Source of the DNA: Gemmatimonadota bacterium
Lineage (GTDB): Bacteria; Gemmatimonadota; Gemmatimonadetes; Gemmatimonadales; Gemmatimonadaceae
Direction of reading: 5' to 3'
DNA length: 64,000 nt
NCBI GenBank assembly: GCA_027307165.1
Contig: DAHUXM010000028.1
Span: 62,001 to 126,000 of the forward strand
The notes beneath the pieces are model-generated. The model was not told where the DNA came from. It saw only the letters and a program-made list of their open reading frames with translations, and made no database searches. Made by a program: the position numbers and the translations under genes. Positions 17,152-26,135 of the stretch are shown here, piece after piece. How positions within the stretch are numbered: position 1 is the first letter of the stretch; the number at the start of each line of letters is the position of its first letter.

Positions 17152-18083
17152 AAACTCGGGTCCCGGAGTTCCGGCGGGGTGCCCTCCGGCTGACGGCGCC
17201 AGCGGCGGTGGTGCCAGAAGTACTGCTCCGGAGCGCTCCGCACCCAACGCTCCAGTATCGCGGTGTAATTGGCGACTATCGCGTCGACGTCAGCCTCGCG
17301 ATTGCCGGTACGAATGATCGGAACACGCTCGACGCTTACGCGATAGCGCCCGCTTGCCTGTCGCAGCGCCGTGACGAACAGCGTTGGCGTATCGTACTTC
17401 ATCGCGAACACAGCGGCGCCACGAGGTGTCTTGGCGGGCCTGCCGAAGAACGGGACAAAAGTCGATGCGAGACCCATCACGCCCTGGTCCGACACGAACG
17501 CGACTGCTCTGCCCTCCCTCAACGACTTCGGCGTTCGGCGCGCCGCCTCGTAGTCACGAACAACCGTCATTCCCAGCGTCGCCCGTGTCTCGTTGATATA
17601 CGCGTCGAAAAGCGGATTCGCCTGCGTACGCACGATGACGTCCATCGGAACGCCGCGCGCCGCCACGTACGCGCCAGCAAGCTCCCAGTTGCCGAGGTGG
17701 CCCGTTACGAGCACGGCGCCACCGCCGCGTGAGATCGCATCCTCAACCAACTCGAATCCCTCGACGGACTCGACCATGTCGAGCACACCCTTCTGGCCGA
17801 TCGAAGGAAGCAACGCCGTCTCTATGGACGAGCGCCCGAGATGCGCGTAGGCCTTCAGCGCGAGGACATGCACTTCCCGTTCGGACAATTCCGGAAATGC
17901 CGCAGCGATCTGGCGCTCGACGACGTGTCTGCGTATACCGAGCGGCCGGTAGCCGATGGTTCCCAGCCTGGATCCAAACCCGCACGCGACATTCCAGGGA
18001 AGCGCGTGCAACGTACCAACCACGGTACGGAGAGCGTAGTATTCAGCGCGATGCGACGCGGTCGGCCGTGGTGCATCAGCCAT
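17148..18083 (-). CDS. Lipid A-type lauroyl acyltransferase (LpxL/HtrB family)
   Basis: A membrane-associated acyltransferase of 311 residues that, in the family, adds a secondary acyl chain to lipid A or a similar glycolipid. The catalytic H-x4-E motif is GHLGNWE, followed by RTQANPLFD and VSDQGV, and an FFGRPAKTPRG block typical of LpxL. It overlaps the upstream glycosyltransferase by eight bases and the downstream permease by four. With MsbA and four glycosyltransferases upstream, a role in outer-membrane lipid synthesis is likely. Mycobacterial-type mannoside acyltransferases are related but fit the context less well. Confidence 0.9.
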   Translation of the reverse strand: MADAPRPTASHRAEYYALRTVVGTLHALPWNVACGFGSRLGTIGYRPLGIRRHVVERQIAAAFPELSEREVHVLALKAYAHLGRSSIETALLPSIGQKGVLDMVESVEGFELVEDAISRGGGAVLVTGHLGNWELAGAYVAARGVPMDVIVRTQANPLFDAYINETRATLGMTVVRDYEAARRTPKSLREGRAVAFVSDQGVMGLASTFVPFFGRPAKTPRGAAVFAMKYDTPTLFVTALRQASGRYRVSVERVPIIRTGNREADVDAIVANYTAILERWVRSAPEQYFWHHRRWRRQPEGTPPELRDPSL

Positions 18084-19245
18084 TCGCGACGCACTCCCGG
18101 ACGAATCGTGCGGTGTCGTGCGCCACGCGGTGCCAGTTCATGCGAGTCTCCACGGCCTCTCGGCCTGCCATCCCCATCTCACTTCGCCTGTCCGCGTCGC
18201 GCAACAGAACAGCGAGCGCATCGGCGATCGTTTGGGCGTTCGCCGGTTCGACGATGATCCCGCACTCGCCTTCGCGAACAAGCGAACGTACGCCGCCGGC
18301 GTCGCTCGTGACCACCGGCAGTGCGGTGGCCTGAGCTTCGATCAGCGAGATTCCATTCGCAGCGACACTTGCATCCGGGGCGGGGCGTGATGCGTCAAGG
18401 TAAATGGTCGACGTCGCGTATGCCTCGGGCAATTCGTCATCGCGCATCGGACCGGCGAAGCCGACGCGATCCATGACGTTCATGTCCGCCGCGAGATTAC
18501 GTAATCGAGCTTCATCACTGCCCTCACCAACCAGAACGTAGCGCAGGTCCGGGAACTCGTCGCGGAGCAGCGCGATCGCCTCGATGCCCGCGTCCTGCCC
18601 TTTGTGCGGGACGAGGCGCGCGACGGTGAGCACGATCGGCGCGCGCCGTATTCCCCAGCGCTGCCGGAGCGTCCCGCTATCACGCCCGGGACCGAACAGC
18701 ATCGGGTCGGTGCCGAGGCCGGGCGCCGCCACTGGCGGTGGCTGCGTGATCCCGATCTCCTGCATGAGCTCGCGCGTGAGAATCGCTACGTAGTCGGTCG
18801 TGGCAACGACGCCCGCCGCATCGCCGAGCAGCATCCGCACCGAGCGGCGCCCCAACCGTCCGGCTTGCACCATCTCTCGCGCGCGATTCAAGTCGCGTGC
18901 ACTGACATGCATGATGTAGGGTATCCGCGCGCGTTTGTAAGCGCTCCGCACCACGCGTCCCGCAACGCCAATACCACCGCAGTGCAGAACCTGGACGCGT
19001 CCCTTGCAACGGCCCGCAAGCCAGCGCTGCCACCGCACGCGACTGATCAAGCCATCGGCGGCGTCATATCCGAAGGATTGCCTCTCGATCTTGTATTCTT
19101 CCGCGGCATCGTGGCTGGCCGACTCACGGGTTGCGACGGTCGAGACCGACATCGGCTCCGGATACTGCCGCGCGAGCGCAACGTGGCAACGCGCCGCGCC
19201 GCTCAATGCGGGAAGAAAGTCCCTTGTAACGAAAAGATGTTGCAA
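18076..19245 (-). CDS. Glycosyltransferase family 4
   Basis: About 389 residues. The C-terminal Rossmann half is classical GT4: VLTVARLVPHKGQDAGIEA, VGEGSD, then the GISLIEAQATALPVVTS donor-sugar motif with E-x7-E character. The N-terminal half begins HLFVTRDFLPALSGAARCH. No ATG fits, so I place the start at TTG 19245, six bases past the upstream stop; the longer open frame ahead of it overlaps the previous gene and reads as non-coding. It probably extends an LPS core or other surface glycan at the inner membrane. Acceptor and sugar are unknown. Confidence 0.85.
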   Translation of the reverse strand: MQHLFVTRDFLPALSGAARCHVALARQYPEPMSVSTVATRESASHDAAEEYKIERQSFGYDAADGLISRVRWQRWLAGRCKGRVQVLHCGGIGVAGRVVRSAYKRARIPYIMHVSARDLNRAREMVQAGRLGRRSVRMLLGDAAGVVATTDYVAILTRELMQEIGITQPPPVAAPGLGTDPMLFGPGRDSGTLRQRWGIRRAPIVLTVARLVPHKGQDAGIEAIALLRDEFPDLRYVLVGEGSDEARLRNLAADMNVMDRVGFAGPMRDDELPEAYATSTIYLDASRPAPDASVAANGISLIEAQATALPVVTSDAGGVRSLVREGECGIIVEPANAQTIADALAVLLRDADRRSEMGMAGREAVETRMNWHRVAHDTARFVRECVANG

Positions 19246-19250
19246 CAGTG

Positions 19251-20219
19251 CTATCCAGTTACCGATGCAGCCGTCCACGCCTCGCCGGACAGGAGATTGG
19301 CGATGCGCTGATCGTACGTGTGGTTCCTGCGAACGAATTGCTCTCCTTCGCGCCTGATCCGCTCGCGGGCCGCAGGGTCGCGGAGATAGTGATCGAGCTT
19401 GGCGGCGCAGTCTCCGGCGTCGGTATACCACGCACAGTGCTTTCCGTCGATTAGAAATTGCGTGACGCCGGCGGTTCCGTGGCCCAGATAGAACGCGCCC
19501 GCGAGCATCACCATCCACGTCCGGTCGGAGGTGTAGCTGATCCCACCGGCAGCGCGCGACGGGTTGATGCCAAGCACGACCGCCGAGCTGGAGCACACCT
19601 GCGCGAATTCCTTCCCTTCGATGCTGCGCCCGTTCCAGTTGAGCTCGCCGCGCCAGCGCTCCCACCCCGGGCCGTAGACGCGGACGTCGTGATGTCTGGC
19701 CAGTTCAAGCAATAGCTCCGCGCGCGACGGGTCGTAGCCCGTTCCAATGAACGCCGCATCAGCTGCGTACCCTGGATCGGGCGCGACAGGCTTGATTCCG
19801 GAATCGCCAGCTGCTGGAAGAAATTTCGCGTTGGTGCCCAACGCGCGCCACTCAGCATCGAAGCCGGTGACGAAAAAAGTGCGAGCGAGTCGGGCGACAG
19901 CCAGGATGTGGCCGATGTCGGGCCGGTCGGTATCGCGAAACCACTGCGGATCGTGATACCACATCGCGTTCTGCGTATCGCCCAGCAACCGGCGAACGGT
20001 CTCCAGATCCAGTGCGAGACACTTGGACAGAAAGATGAAATCCGGTCTGAAATGCCGAGCGCGCGCACGAACCATGTGCTGGGTCATGCGCCACCCGATC
20101 GCCCGCTTGGTTCGCCGGTCGTCCACGATCAACGTCTCGTGCCCCGCTCGACGCAGTGCGCGCTCGGTCGCGGCCTCCATGCGCCACGGATTGGAGCTTC
20201 CGATGATCAGGACTCGCAT
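19251..20219 (-). CDS. CgeB-family glycosyltransferase
   Basis: About 322 residues with the C-terminal pattern of CgeB/spore-protein-like glycosyltransferases: SYTSDRTWMVMLAGAFYLGH, VTQFLIDGKHCAWYTD, then a terminal helix ending in RNHTYDQRI. The N-terminus MRVLIIGSSNPWRMEAATE is a Rossmann start. ATG 20219 overlaps the end of the upstream GT2 gene by 13 bases; ATG 20231 is also possible. The CgeB name comes from Bacillus spores, but such proteins are widespread in glycan loci. Here it is probably one step of envelope glycan assembly. Confidence 0.82.
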   Translation of the reverse strand: MRVLIIGSSNPWRMEAATERALRRAGHETLIVDDRRTKRAIGWRMTQHMVRARARHFRPDFIFLSKCLALDLETVRRLLGDTQNAMWYHDPQWFRDTDRPDIGHILAVARLARTFFVTGFDAEWRALGTNAKFLPAAGDSGIKPVAPDPGYAADAAFIGTGYDPSRAELLLELARHHDVRVYGPGWERWRGELNWNGRSIEGKEFAQVCSSSAVVLGINPSRAAGGISYTSDRTWMVMLAGAFYLGHGTAGVTQFLIDGKHCAWYTDAGDCAAKLDHYLRDPAARERIRREGEQFVRRNHTYDQRIANLLSGEAWTAASVTG

Positions 20220-20968
20220 TGCATGGCCCATAGTCGAACGTACTTTGCGCACACACTCGCGGCAGCGAGCGACGCCAGTACTGCCCCGCGCGCACCGTCG
20301 AGGAATCCCAGGCGAAAGATGAACATCGAGACGAAACGCGCCGGCGGCTTGAAGACGATTGCCGCGATCGAGCCACGCCTGCCGCGCCGCGATTGGTCTT
20401 CTGCCCACCAGCGACTGTAGCGCACGAACTTCTCGAAGTAGATGTCCTGCGACGCGTACGGGTAGTGCAGCAGCGCAGCGCCGAGTGTTGCAGGTTCCTC
20501 ACTGGTGAGAACGTGTTCGTGCACGCGACTGTCGTTGTATCGCAATGCCGAGTCGAACAGCCTCACGGGGCGATCGGCTTCCCATCCGCCGTGCCGGATC
20601 TCGCGTCCTAGAAAGAAGTTCCGCCGAGGAACGCGATACGCGCCCGATTTTGGATGGGAGATCGCCTCGCGCACCGCCTGTGCAAGCTCGGCGGTACCTC
20701 GCTCGTCCGCATCGACCACAAGAACCCACCGGTTTCGCGCTCGTGCTATGGCGGCGTTGCGCAGCGCGCCGATCGTTGCGGCGTCCGGAGAAATGACAGT
20801 CGCACCCGCTTCGGTCGCGAGCTCGCCCGTCCCATCGCTCGATCCCTGATCGACAACCAGTATCTCGCTCGCCCAGCTCACCGATTCGATGCACGCCGTG
20901 ATGTTCGCGGCTTCGTTCCGGGCAGCAATCACCACGGATACCGGCATACGTTCCGGTGTGTTTGGCAC
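20207..20968 (-). CDS. Glycosyltransferase family 2 (LPS core type)
   Basis: A GT-A enzyme of 253 residues. MPVSVVIAARNEAANITAC, LVVDQGSSDGTGELA and VVDADERGTAEL give the nucleotide-binding DxD region. The later RHGGWEADRPVRLFD and HEHV resemble WaaE/KdtX heptosyl-glucosyltransferases of LPS core. A C-terminal amphipathic segment may touch the membrane. The start is GTG 20968, one base past the upstream stop; ATG 20947 (MPVSVVI) is also possible. Confidence 0.88.
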   Translation of the reverse strand: MPNTPERMPVSVVIAARNEAANITACIESVSWASEILVVDQGSSDGTGELATEAGATVISPDAATIGALRNAAIARARNRWVLVVDADERGTAELAQAVREAISHPKSGAYRVPRRNFFLGREIRHGGWEADRPVRLFDSALRYNDSRVHEHVLTSEEPATLGAALLHYPYASQDIYFEKFVRYSRWWAEDQSRRGRRGSIAAIVFKPPARFVSMFIFRLGFLDGARGAVLASLAAASVCAKYVRLWAMQCES

Positions 20969-20969
20969 G

Positions 20970-22073
20970 TCAGCGCTTTCGCCTGGCTGTTACCGCCGCG
21001 GCGGCGTGCTCGAAGCCGTCCACCATCGCAGCTTCGCTCCCTTCGCGCGTGACGCGACCGCGTGCGGCAGCTCCCATGGCTTCACGCCGGCTGTCGCTCG
21101 TGAGGAGCTCCGCAGCAGCTGCGGCGGTCATGAAAGCGTCATCGCTTGGCACGAGCATGCCGGTAATGTCGTTGAGCACGTACTGTTCGGCAACGGAGCG
21201 CTCGGGTGCGAGGACCGGGATTCCGAGCGACATGAAATCCAGTATGCCGAACACTGCCGTATCGGAATCGGCAACGACCCAGCCCAGTCTCGCGCGTCGC
21301 ATCACCTCGAGGTGATCGGCGCGATCACCGAGAAACGTCACGAGACCGAGTGCGCCGAGTGCCGCCGCCTGCATCTTGAGGTCATCGTCGTACGTCCCTC
21401 CGCCTCCTCCATCACCCACGATCGTGAGATGCAGTCCCGCGTGACGCGGTGCCAGCATCGCGACCGTGCGAATCGCAGCGGCCGCGCGACTGCGCGACGA
21501 CGCGTCGTGCACGCACACGACGTTCACTTCATCGCCGAGAAGGTCGGTTGCATTTTGCGGAAGCGCCTCGGCGACACCCATTGGCGCGATCACCCTGCCG
21601 ACGGCTCCGCGCGGCAGTGGCACCGCGGTCGCATCCTGCTCCGTCGCGAACAGATAGCACGTCGGCGCGATTCGCGCCGCGATTCGTCCTGTGCCGCGAA
21701 TGTCGAGCGGGCGCCCTCCTGCCCGGATCCGCCGAATCACGCGCGCGCGGGAACCGACGCGATAGGCGATCGCCGCGATCAGATGCTCGTGATCGCTGTC
21801 CACCAGCACGACGTTGGATCCATGCTGTCGCGCGAGACGCGCTAGCCTGCGCGCGGCTCCGATCCATATCCCGCGGAGATCCATCGGCTCGACCTCCAGC
21901 AGCGACCGCTCGGGAGATGTTGCAGTCTCCGATATCACGCGCTCCACGGTGCTGTCACGCTCGACTGCAAACACGACTGCGTGCCCGCGGCGCGCGAGTC
22001 CGTGCGCGGCAGCCGCGAACGCTCGCGCAGTGCCGGACCACTCCCGACCCGCATGAAGAAACAGGTAATTCAC
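20970..22073 (-). CDS. Glycosyltransferase family 4-like
   Basis: A GT-B protein of 367 residues. MNYLFLHAGREWSGTARAFA opens the first Rossmann domain. The second contains LTIVGDGGGGGTYDDDL, VTFLGDRADH, and FGILDFMSLGIPVLAPERS at the donor-sugar site. An unusual Gly run in the central loop replaces the normal GEGP. It starts at GTG one base after msbA, so the genes are coupled. It probably adds a sugar to the surface glycolipid built by this operon; exact specificity is unknown. Confidence 0.82.
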   Translation of the reverse strand: MNYLFLHAGREWSGTARAFAAAAHGLARRGHAVVFAVERDSTVERVISETATSPERSLLEVEPMDLRGIWIGAARRLARLARQHGSNVVLVDSDHEHLIAAIAYRVGSRARVIRRIRAGGRPLDIRGTGRIAARIAPTCYLFATEQDATAVPLPRGAVGRVIAPMGVAEALPQNATDLLGDEVNVVCVHDASSRSRAAAAIRTVAMLAPRHAGLHLTIVGDGGGGGTYDDDLKMQAAALGALGLVTFLGDRADHLEVMRRARLGWVVADSDTAVFGILDFMSLGIPVLAPERSVAEQYVLNDITGMLVPSDDAFMTAAAAAELLTSDSRREAMGAAARGRVTREGSEAAMVDGFEHAAAAVTARRKR

Positions 22074-22074
22074 A

Positions 22075-24015
22075 TCAGCTGAAGGAAGGAACCGGCGTCA
22101 CGTCCGGAACGACATCGACGCGGGTTGCGCTGCGGAACTGCATGTCGTACAACCGCGAGTAGGCGCCCTGTTGCGCACGCAGCTCGTCATGCGTACCGGA
22201 TTCGATGATCCGCCCCTTGTCCAGCACGAGTATCTGCGTGGCGTGGCGAACGGTCGATAACCGATGCGCGATTACAAAGACCGTCCGGCCTTCCAGCAGC
22301 CGGTCTATCGCAGCCTGCACGAGTCGCTCCGACTCCGTGTCGAGCGCAGAGGTCGCTTCGTCCAGGATCAGGATGGGCGGATCCAGCAGAAGCGCACGTG
22401 CGATCGCGATGCGCTGACGCTGTCCGCCCGACAATCGCGTACCGCGCTCGCCAAGCATGGTAGAGTAACCCTCCGGGAGCGCGGTAATGAATGCGTGTGC
22501 ATTCGCCGCTCGTGCAGCAGCCTCGATTTCGGCGTCGCTGTACCTGTTCGGCATTCCGTACGCGATGTTGTTGCGCACTGAATCGTGGAACAGAACCGTG
22601 TCCTGACTCACGATCCCGATCAGAGACCGCAGCGAACCGAGCGTCATGCTCTGCGTGTCCACCCCGTCGATCCTGATGCTCCCCGCCGTCGGCTCGTAGA
22701 ACCTCGGTATCAGATCGACGAGCGTCGTCTTTCCGGCTCCGCTGGCACCGACGAGCGCAATCACGTCACCACGGGCGGCGGTGAACGATACATCCCGCAG
22801 CACCGGAGTCTCGCGCCTGCCCGACTCGCCCTCATAAGAGAACCCGACGTTGTCGAACCGAACGTCACGGTGAAAGCCGTCGACACGGATCGTACCGCGA
22901 TCACGCTCCTGTTCCGAGGGAGTATCCAGAATGTCAAACAGCCGCTCTGCGGACGCGAGCGACGACTGCGCGGTCGCACGCACCGCCGTGAGCTGCTTGA
23001 GCGGCTGAAGCAGACGCAGCACGAATACCAGAAATGTTATTAGATCCGCGCCGGTCAGCGATCTGTCCACCAGCACCTGGTGCGCACCGACCCACAGCAG
23101 CGTCACCGCGATCAGCATCCCGATGACCTCGGTCACCGGCGGCGCCAGGAAGGAAAGTTTCGTTAGTCGAACAGTCGTTCGAGCGTAGGTATCACTCGCG
23201 TTCGTGAATCGGCGCTCCTCGAACTCCTCAGCGCCAAACGATTTGACAAGGCGAACGCCGGAGACAGTCTCCTGCAGCACGCTCGCCATCTCGCCGTGCT
23301 GATTTCCACGCCGGCGATTGCCGCGGCGCAACTTCTTCAGCAAGGGCTGCAGAACCAGGCTCAGGATCGGGACGATCACGAGCGCCATGAGCGTCAATCG
23401 CCACGAGATGTCGAACAGAAACGCGATGGTCGACACCACCAGCGCAGCCGCCTGGAGAGACTGCGTCACTATCTGCGTGAGGACCAGCCGCGTCTCGAAC
23501 GTATCGTTCAGAACCCGCGAGATTATCTGGCCCGACTTGGTGCGCGTGAAGTACGTGAGCGGGAGCCGCGCGAGGTGCTTGTAGACCGAGTTCCGCAGAT
23601 CGCGCGTTACATATTCCTGCAGCTCCGCGCCGAACCGGCCACTCACCCAGACGAGCACGTTCTTCGCGATCACCACGATCATCACGACGAAGATGACGTT
23701 CCTGAGCGAGCTCATCTTGTCGCCGCTCACCATCAATTGTCCGACGGTGGCGTGCAGAAGACTGGATACCCATCCTGCCTTTATGTCCAGCGCCGGACGG
23801 TCGAACAGCGTGTTGAGGAACGGAATGAGCAACGCAACAGAGAACGCATCCAGCAGTGCTGCGCCGATGTTGGTGCCGATGGCTCCGACCATCCGCCACG
23901 AGTGCGGTTTGAGGAACGGAAGCAGCCGTCGATATATGGAAATTCCAGCACCTCTTCCCTGTTCCGCCGCACGAATGTCAACCGGCGCGGCGGCCGGCTC
24001 TACAGTTGTCGCCAC
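22075..24015 (-). CDS. msbA: Lipid A export ABC transporter, MsbA-like
   Basis: A half-transporter with a six-helix membrane domain (about 40-330) and a C-terminal ATPase (about 380-620). Walker A is GASGAGKT, the Q-loop is IGIVSQDTVLF, the signature is LSGGQRQR, and Walker B is ILILDEATSALD followed by the AHRLSTV H-loop. It probably flips a lipid A core glycolipid, or a related lipid, across the inner membrane. The GTG at 24015 overlaps the upstream stop by one base; the frame is open further upstream, but inside the PglZ gene. A multidrug exporter is the alternative, though the glycosyltransferase context favours MsbA. Confidence 0.9.
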   Translation of the reverse strand: MATTVEPAAAPVDIRAAEQGRGAGISIYRRLLPFLKPHSWRMVGAIGTNIGAALLDAFSVALLIPFLNTLFDRPALDIKAGWVSSLLHATVGQLMVSGDKMSSLRNVIFVVMIVVIAKNVLVWVSGRFGAELQEYVTRDLRNSVYKHLARLPLTYFTRTKSGQIISRVLNDTFETRLVLTQIVTQSLQAAALVVSTIAFLFDISWRLTLMALVIVPILSLVLQPLLKKLRRGNRRRGNQHGEMASVLQETVSGVRLVKSFGAEEFEERRFTNASDTYARTTVRLTKLSFLAPPVTEVIGMLIAVTLLWVGAHQVLVDRSLTGADLITFLVFVLRLLQPLKQLTAVRATAQSSLASAERLFDILDTPSEQERDRGTIRVDGFHRDVRFDNVGFSYEGESGRRETPVLRDVSFTAARGDVIALVGASGAGKTTLVDLIPRFYEPTAGSIRIDGVDTQSMTLGSLRSLIGIVSQDTVLFHDSVRNNIAYGMPNRYSDAEIEAAARAANAHAFITALPEGYSTMLGERGTRLSGGQRQRIAIARALLLDPPILILDEATSALDTESERLVQAAIDRLLEGRTVFVIAHRLSTVRHATQILVLDKGRIIESGTHDELRAQQGAYSRLYDMQFRSATRVDVVPDVTPVPSFS

Positions 24016-25577
24016 TAACGTCTGGGTGTGAGAAGAGCGAGCGGAAGAATCACCTCTTCCGGTGAAACGCCGCCATGCAGAAACGATCCGCGATAACGAC
24101 TCTGATATTCGCGAAGCTTTGTCGGATACACGAAAAAGCAATCGTTGCGCGCGAGGAGAGTGTTCACATTATGGCCCCGGTGCGGAAGTTTCAATGTGTC
24201 CGGATTCGGGAAGAGCAACGCCTGATCGGCCGATTCCGCGCGGAGATCCTCGCCGAACTTGTACCGGAGGTTGGCGCTTGCATCGCGCTTCGCGAATACC
24301 GTCGCCGGCGTGTTGCAGTGGATCGAGCCATGATCGGTCGTCAACAGCACCGAGACCTTTCGAGCCGACGCCTCGCGCAGCAAGGCCAGCAGCGCCGACC
24401 GTTCGAACCACTGACGCGTGAGACGGCGCAGCGCAATCTCGTCACGCGCTACTTCATAAAGGATCTGCGACTCGCTACGACCGTGCGTCAGCAGATCGAC
24501 AAAATTGAACACGAAAGCGCTCACACCCTCCGGCGCGATCGCCGTCCCCATGTGACGCGCGAGGTCGTCCGAACCGGCCGCTGTAGAGATCTTCTGGTAC
24601 CGCACATGGGTTTCGCCACGCAGCTCCCGGAGATGCGCCTCCAGAAGCTCGCGCTCGTGCGCGTTGAGAGACTCATCGTCCTGCGCTCCCCACCACTCCG
24701 GGAAACGCGTCGCGATCTCGCCTGGAAACAGTCCGCTGAACAGGGAGTTCCGTGAGTACGGAGTCGCCGTTGGAAGCACGGCGTAATAGTGCGTCGTCTC
24801 GACTTCGAAGTACGGCGCAAGCAAGGGCTCCAGGACCCGCCACTGGTCCAGGCGCAGGCAGTCGACCACGATGAATACCGCCGCCTTCTCGCGTTCCAGA
24901 ATCGGCGTCAGGAACTCGCCGACTATGTCGATCGAGAGCGCAGGACGCTCGCCATTCAGGTCCGCCAGCCACGCGGGATATGCCGTCTGCATGTAGTCGG
25001 CAAACTCGCGATGCATGTCGCTGTACAGGCCCTGGAGCGAATCGTAGAGCCCGCGCTCGTCGGCTTCGGCCAGATCCACGTCCCAACGCATGAGCTCGTC
25101 GTATCGCTCGATCCACCCGCGCCAGTCGAGATCCCGCGCGCGCTCCAGCTCGAGCGCGCGAAACCGCTCCACAAACGCACGCGCAATCGCCTGCGACCTG
25201 ATCCGGGGCCCATCCAGAATCCGCGTGATGACGGATAGCACCTGTCGCGGATTCACAGGCTTGACGAGATAATCCCGGATGTTCGCGCCGATCGCCTCAC
25301 GCAGCGTCGAATCCTCCTCGCTCTTGGTGACCATCACCACGGGAAGATTCGGCGCAATCTCGCGGACTTCGCGATACGCTTCCAGGCCACGCGTCCCCGG
25401 CATCTGCTCGTCCAACAGGAGCAGATCAAACGTTTCTCTGCGCAACAGCTCGACCGCGTCATCCGCGTTCGTCACGCATTCCACGTCGTATCCCTTGGAA
25501 CGCAGGAAAATGCAGTGTGATTCGAGAAGGTCGCTCTCGTCATCCACCCACAGGACAGATTTTGCTCTCAAAGCCAT
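24015..25577 (-). CDS. porX: Response regulator with PglZ domain (PorX-like)
   Basis: A 520-residue protein. Residues 1-120 form a receiver domain (D12/D13, phospho-acceptor D56, T84, K106). A helical linker leads into a PglZ alkaline-phosphatase-fold domain (about 205-510) with FIVVDCLRLDQW, the YAVLPTATPYSRNSLFSG segment that holds the probable nucleophilic Thr, and TTDHGS metal ligands. This architecture is that of PorX, the regulator and phosphodiesterase of the Bacteroidetes type IX secretion system. No other T9SS gene is in the window. It is the first gene of an LPS-type operon and overlaps msbA by one base. The start ATG 25577 is chosen for the receiver boundary. Confidence 0.9.
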   Translation of the reverse strand: MALRAKSVLWVDDESDLLESHCIFLRSKGYDVECVTNADDAVELLRRETFDLLLLDEQMPGTRGLEAYREVREIAPNLPVVMVTKSEEDSTLREAIGANIRDYLVKPVNPRQVLSVITRILDGPRIRSQAIARAFVERFRALELERARDLDWRGWIERYDELMRWDVDLAEADERGLYDSLQGLYSDMHREFADYMQTAYPAWLADLNGERPALSIDIVGEFLTPILEREKAAVFIVVDCLRLDQWRVLEPLLAPYFEVETTHYYAVLPTATPYSRNSLFSGLFPGEIATRFPEWWGAQDDESLNAHERELLEAHLRELRGETHVRYQKISTAAGSDDLARHMGTAIAPEGVSAFVFNFVDLLTHGRSESQILYEVARDEIALRRLTRQWFERSALLALLREASARKVSVLLTTDHGSIHCNTPATVFAKRDASANLRYKFGEDLRAESADQALLFPNPDTLKLPHRGHNVNTLLARNDCFFVYPTKLREYQSRYRGSFLHGGVSPEEVILPLALLTPRR

Positions 25578-25658
25578 GGCTTCATAAAGGTATCCGCCCC
25601 GCCGTTCGGACAAGTGTTCAATGTAGCCCCTCCTCCGTTATGTGCCTAGATTCCGCGC

Positions 25659-26120
25659 GTGACCGCCATCCCTGTCCAGCCCGCGGTGAGCCAGGTCGCC
25701 CCGCGCGCCCCGCTCCCACCCGCCCCTCTGTACTCGCTCGAGCCGGTTCTGTTCGCAATTCCGGCCCTGGCCGAATGTGCAGGATCGGCAACGCTTGGCG
25801 GGGATCGTGAAATGGCGCTGGCGGCACTCACTACCGCACGGTTGATGCTCGCGACGATTCCGCCGATTCTTCTGCTCGAAGCGGAGCGCGTAACGCGTGC
25901 CGAACGCGCACGAAGCTGGCTCTCGGCACTCACCATGCCTCAGCCGGCGCGGATGGCAATCCTGCGCTCGATCGACGCCAGTGTTTCAGGCGGCATGGAT
26001 GCAGCAGCCAGCCTCCGCGAGCTGATGCAAGTTCTCACCGGACACCTCTCTCCAGCAGCGCTCACCGAGCTTGGCATGCTCGCTGAGAGGCTCCGTCTAT
26101 ATTACGAGCAAACCCCTTAG
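25659..26120 (+). CDS. Hypothetical Ala/Leu-rich protein
   Basis: A 153-residue protein with a GTG start, a Pro/Ala-rich N-terminus and a mostly helical remainder (several Ala/Leu-rich amphipathic helices). No family is recognised. It is the only sensible frame between porX and yebC, ends 15 bases before yebC, and a TAGATT box lies six bases before its start with no ribosome site. This suggests a short-leader or leaderless transcript. A yebC promoter may lie in its 3' end. Confidence that it is real is moderate. Confidence 0.6.
   Translation: MTAIPVQPAVSQVAPRAPLPPAPLYSLEPVLFAIPALAECAGSATLGGDREMALAALTTARLMLATIPPILLLEAERVTRAERARSWLSALTMPQPARMAILRSIDASVSGGMDAAASLRELMQVLTGHLSPAALTELGMLAERLRLYYEQTP
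26098..26103 (+). promoter_or_regulatory. Possible -10 element upstream of yebC
   Basis: TATATT, in the same TCTATATTAC context as before tyrS, lies within the last codons of the preceding gene. It would give a leader of about 25 bases that includes an AGGAT ribosome site before the yebC ATG. Confidence 0.35.
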
Positions 26121-26135
26121 ACTGACGCAGGATCC

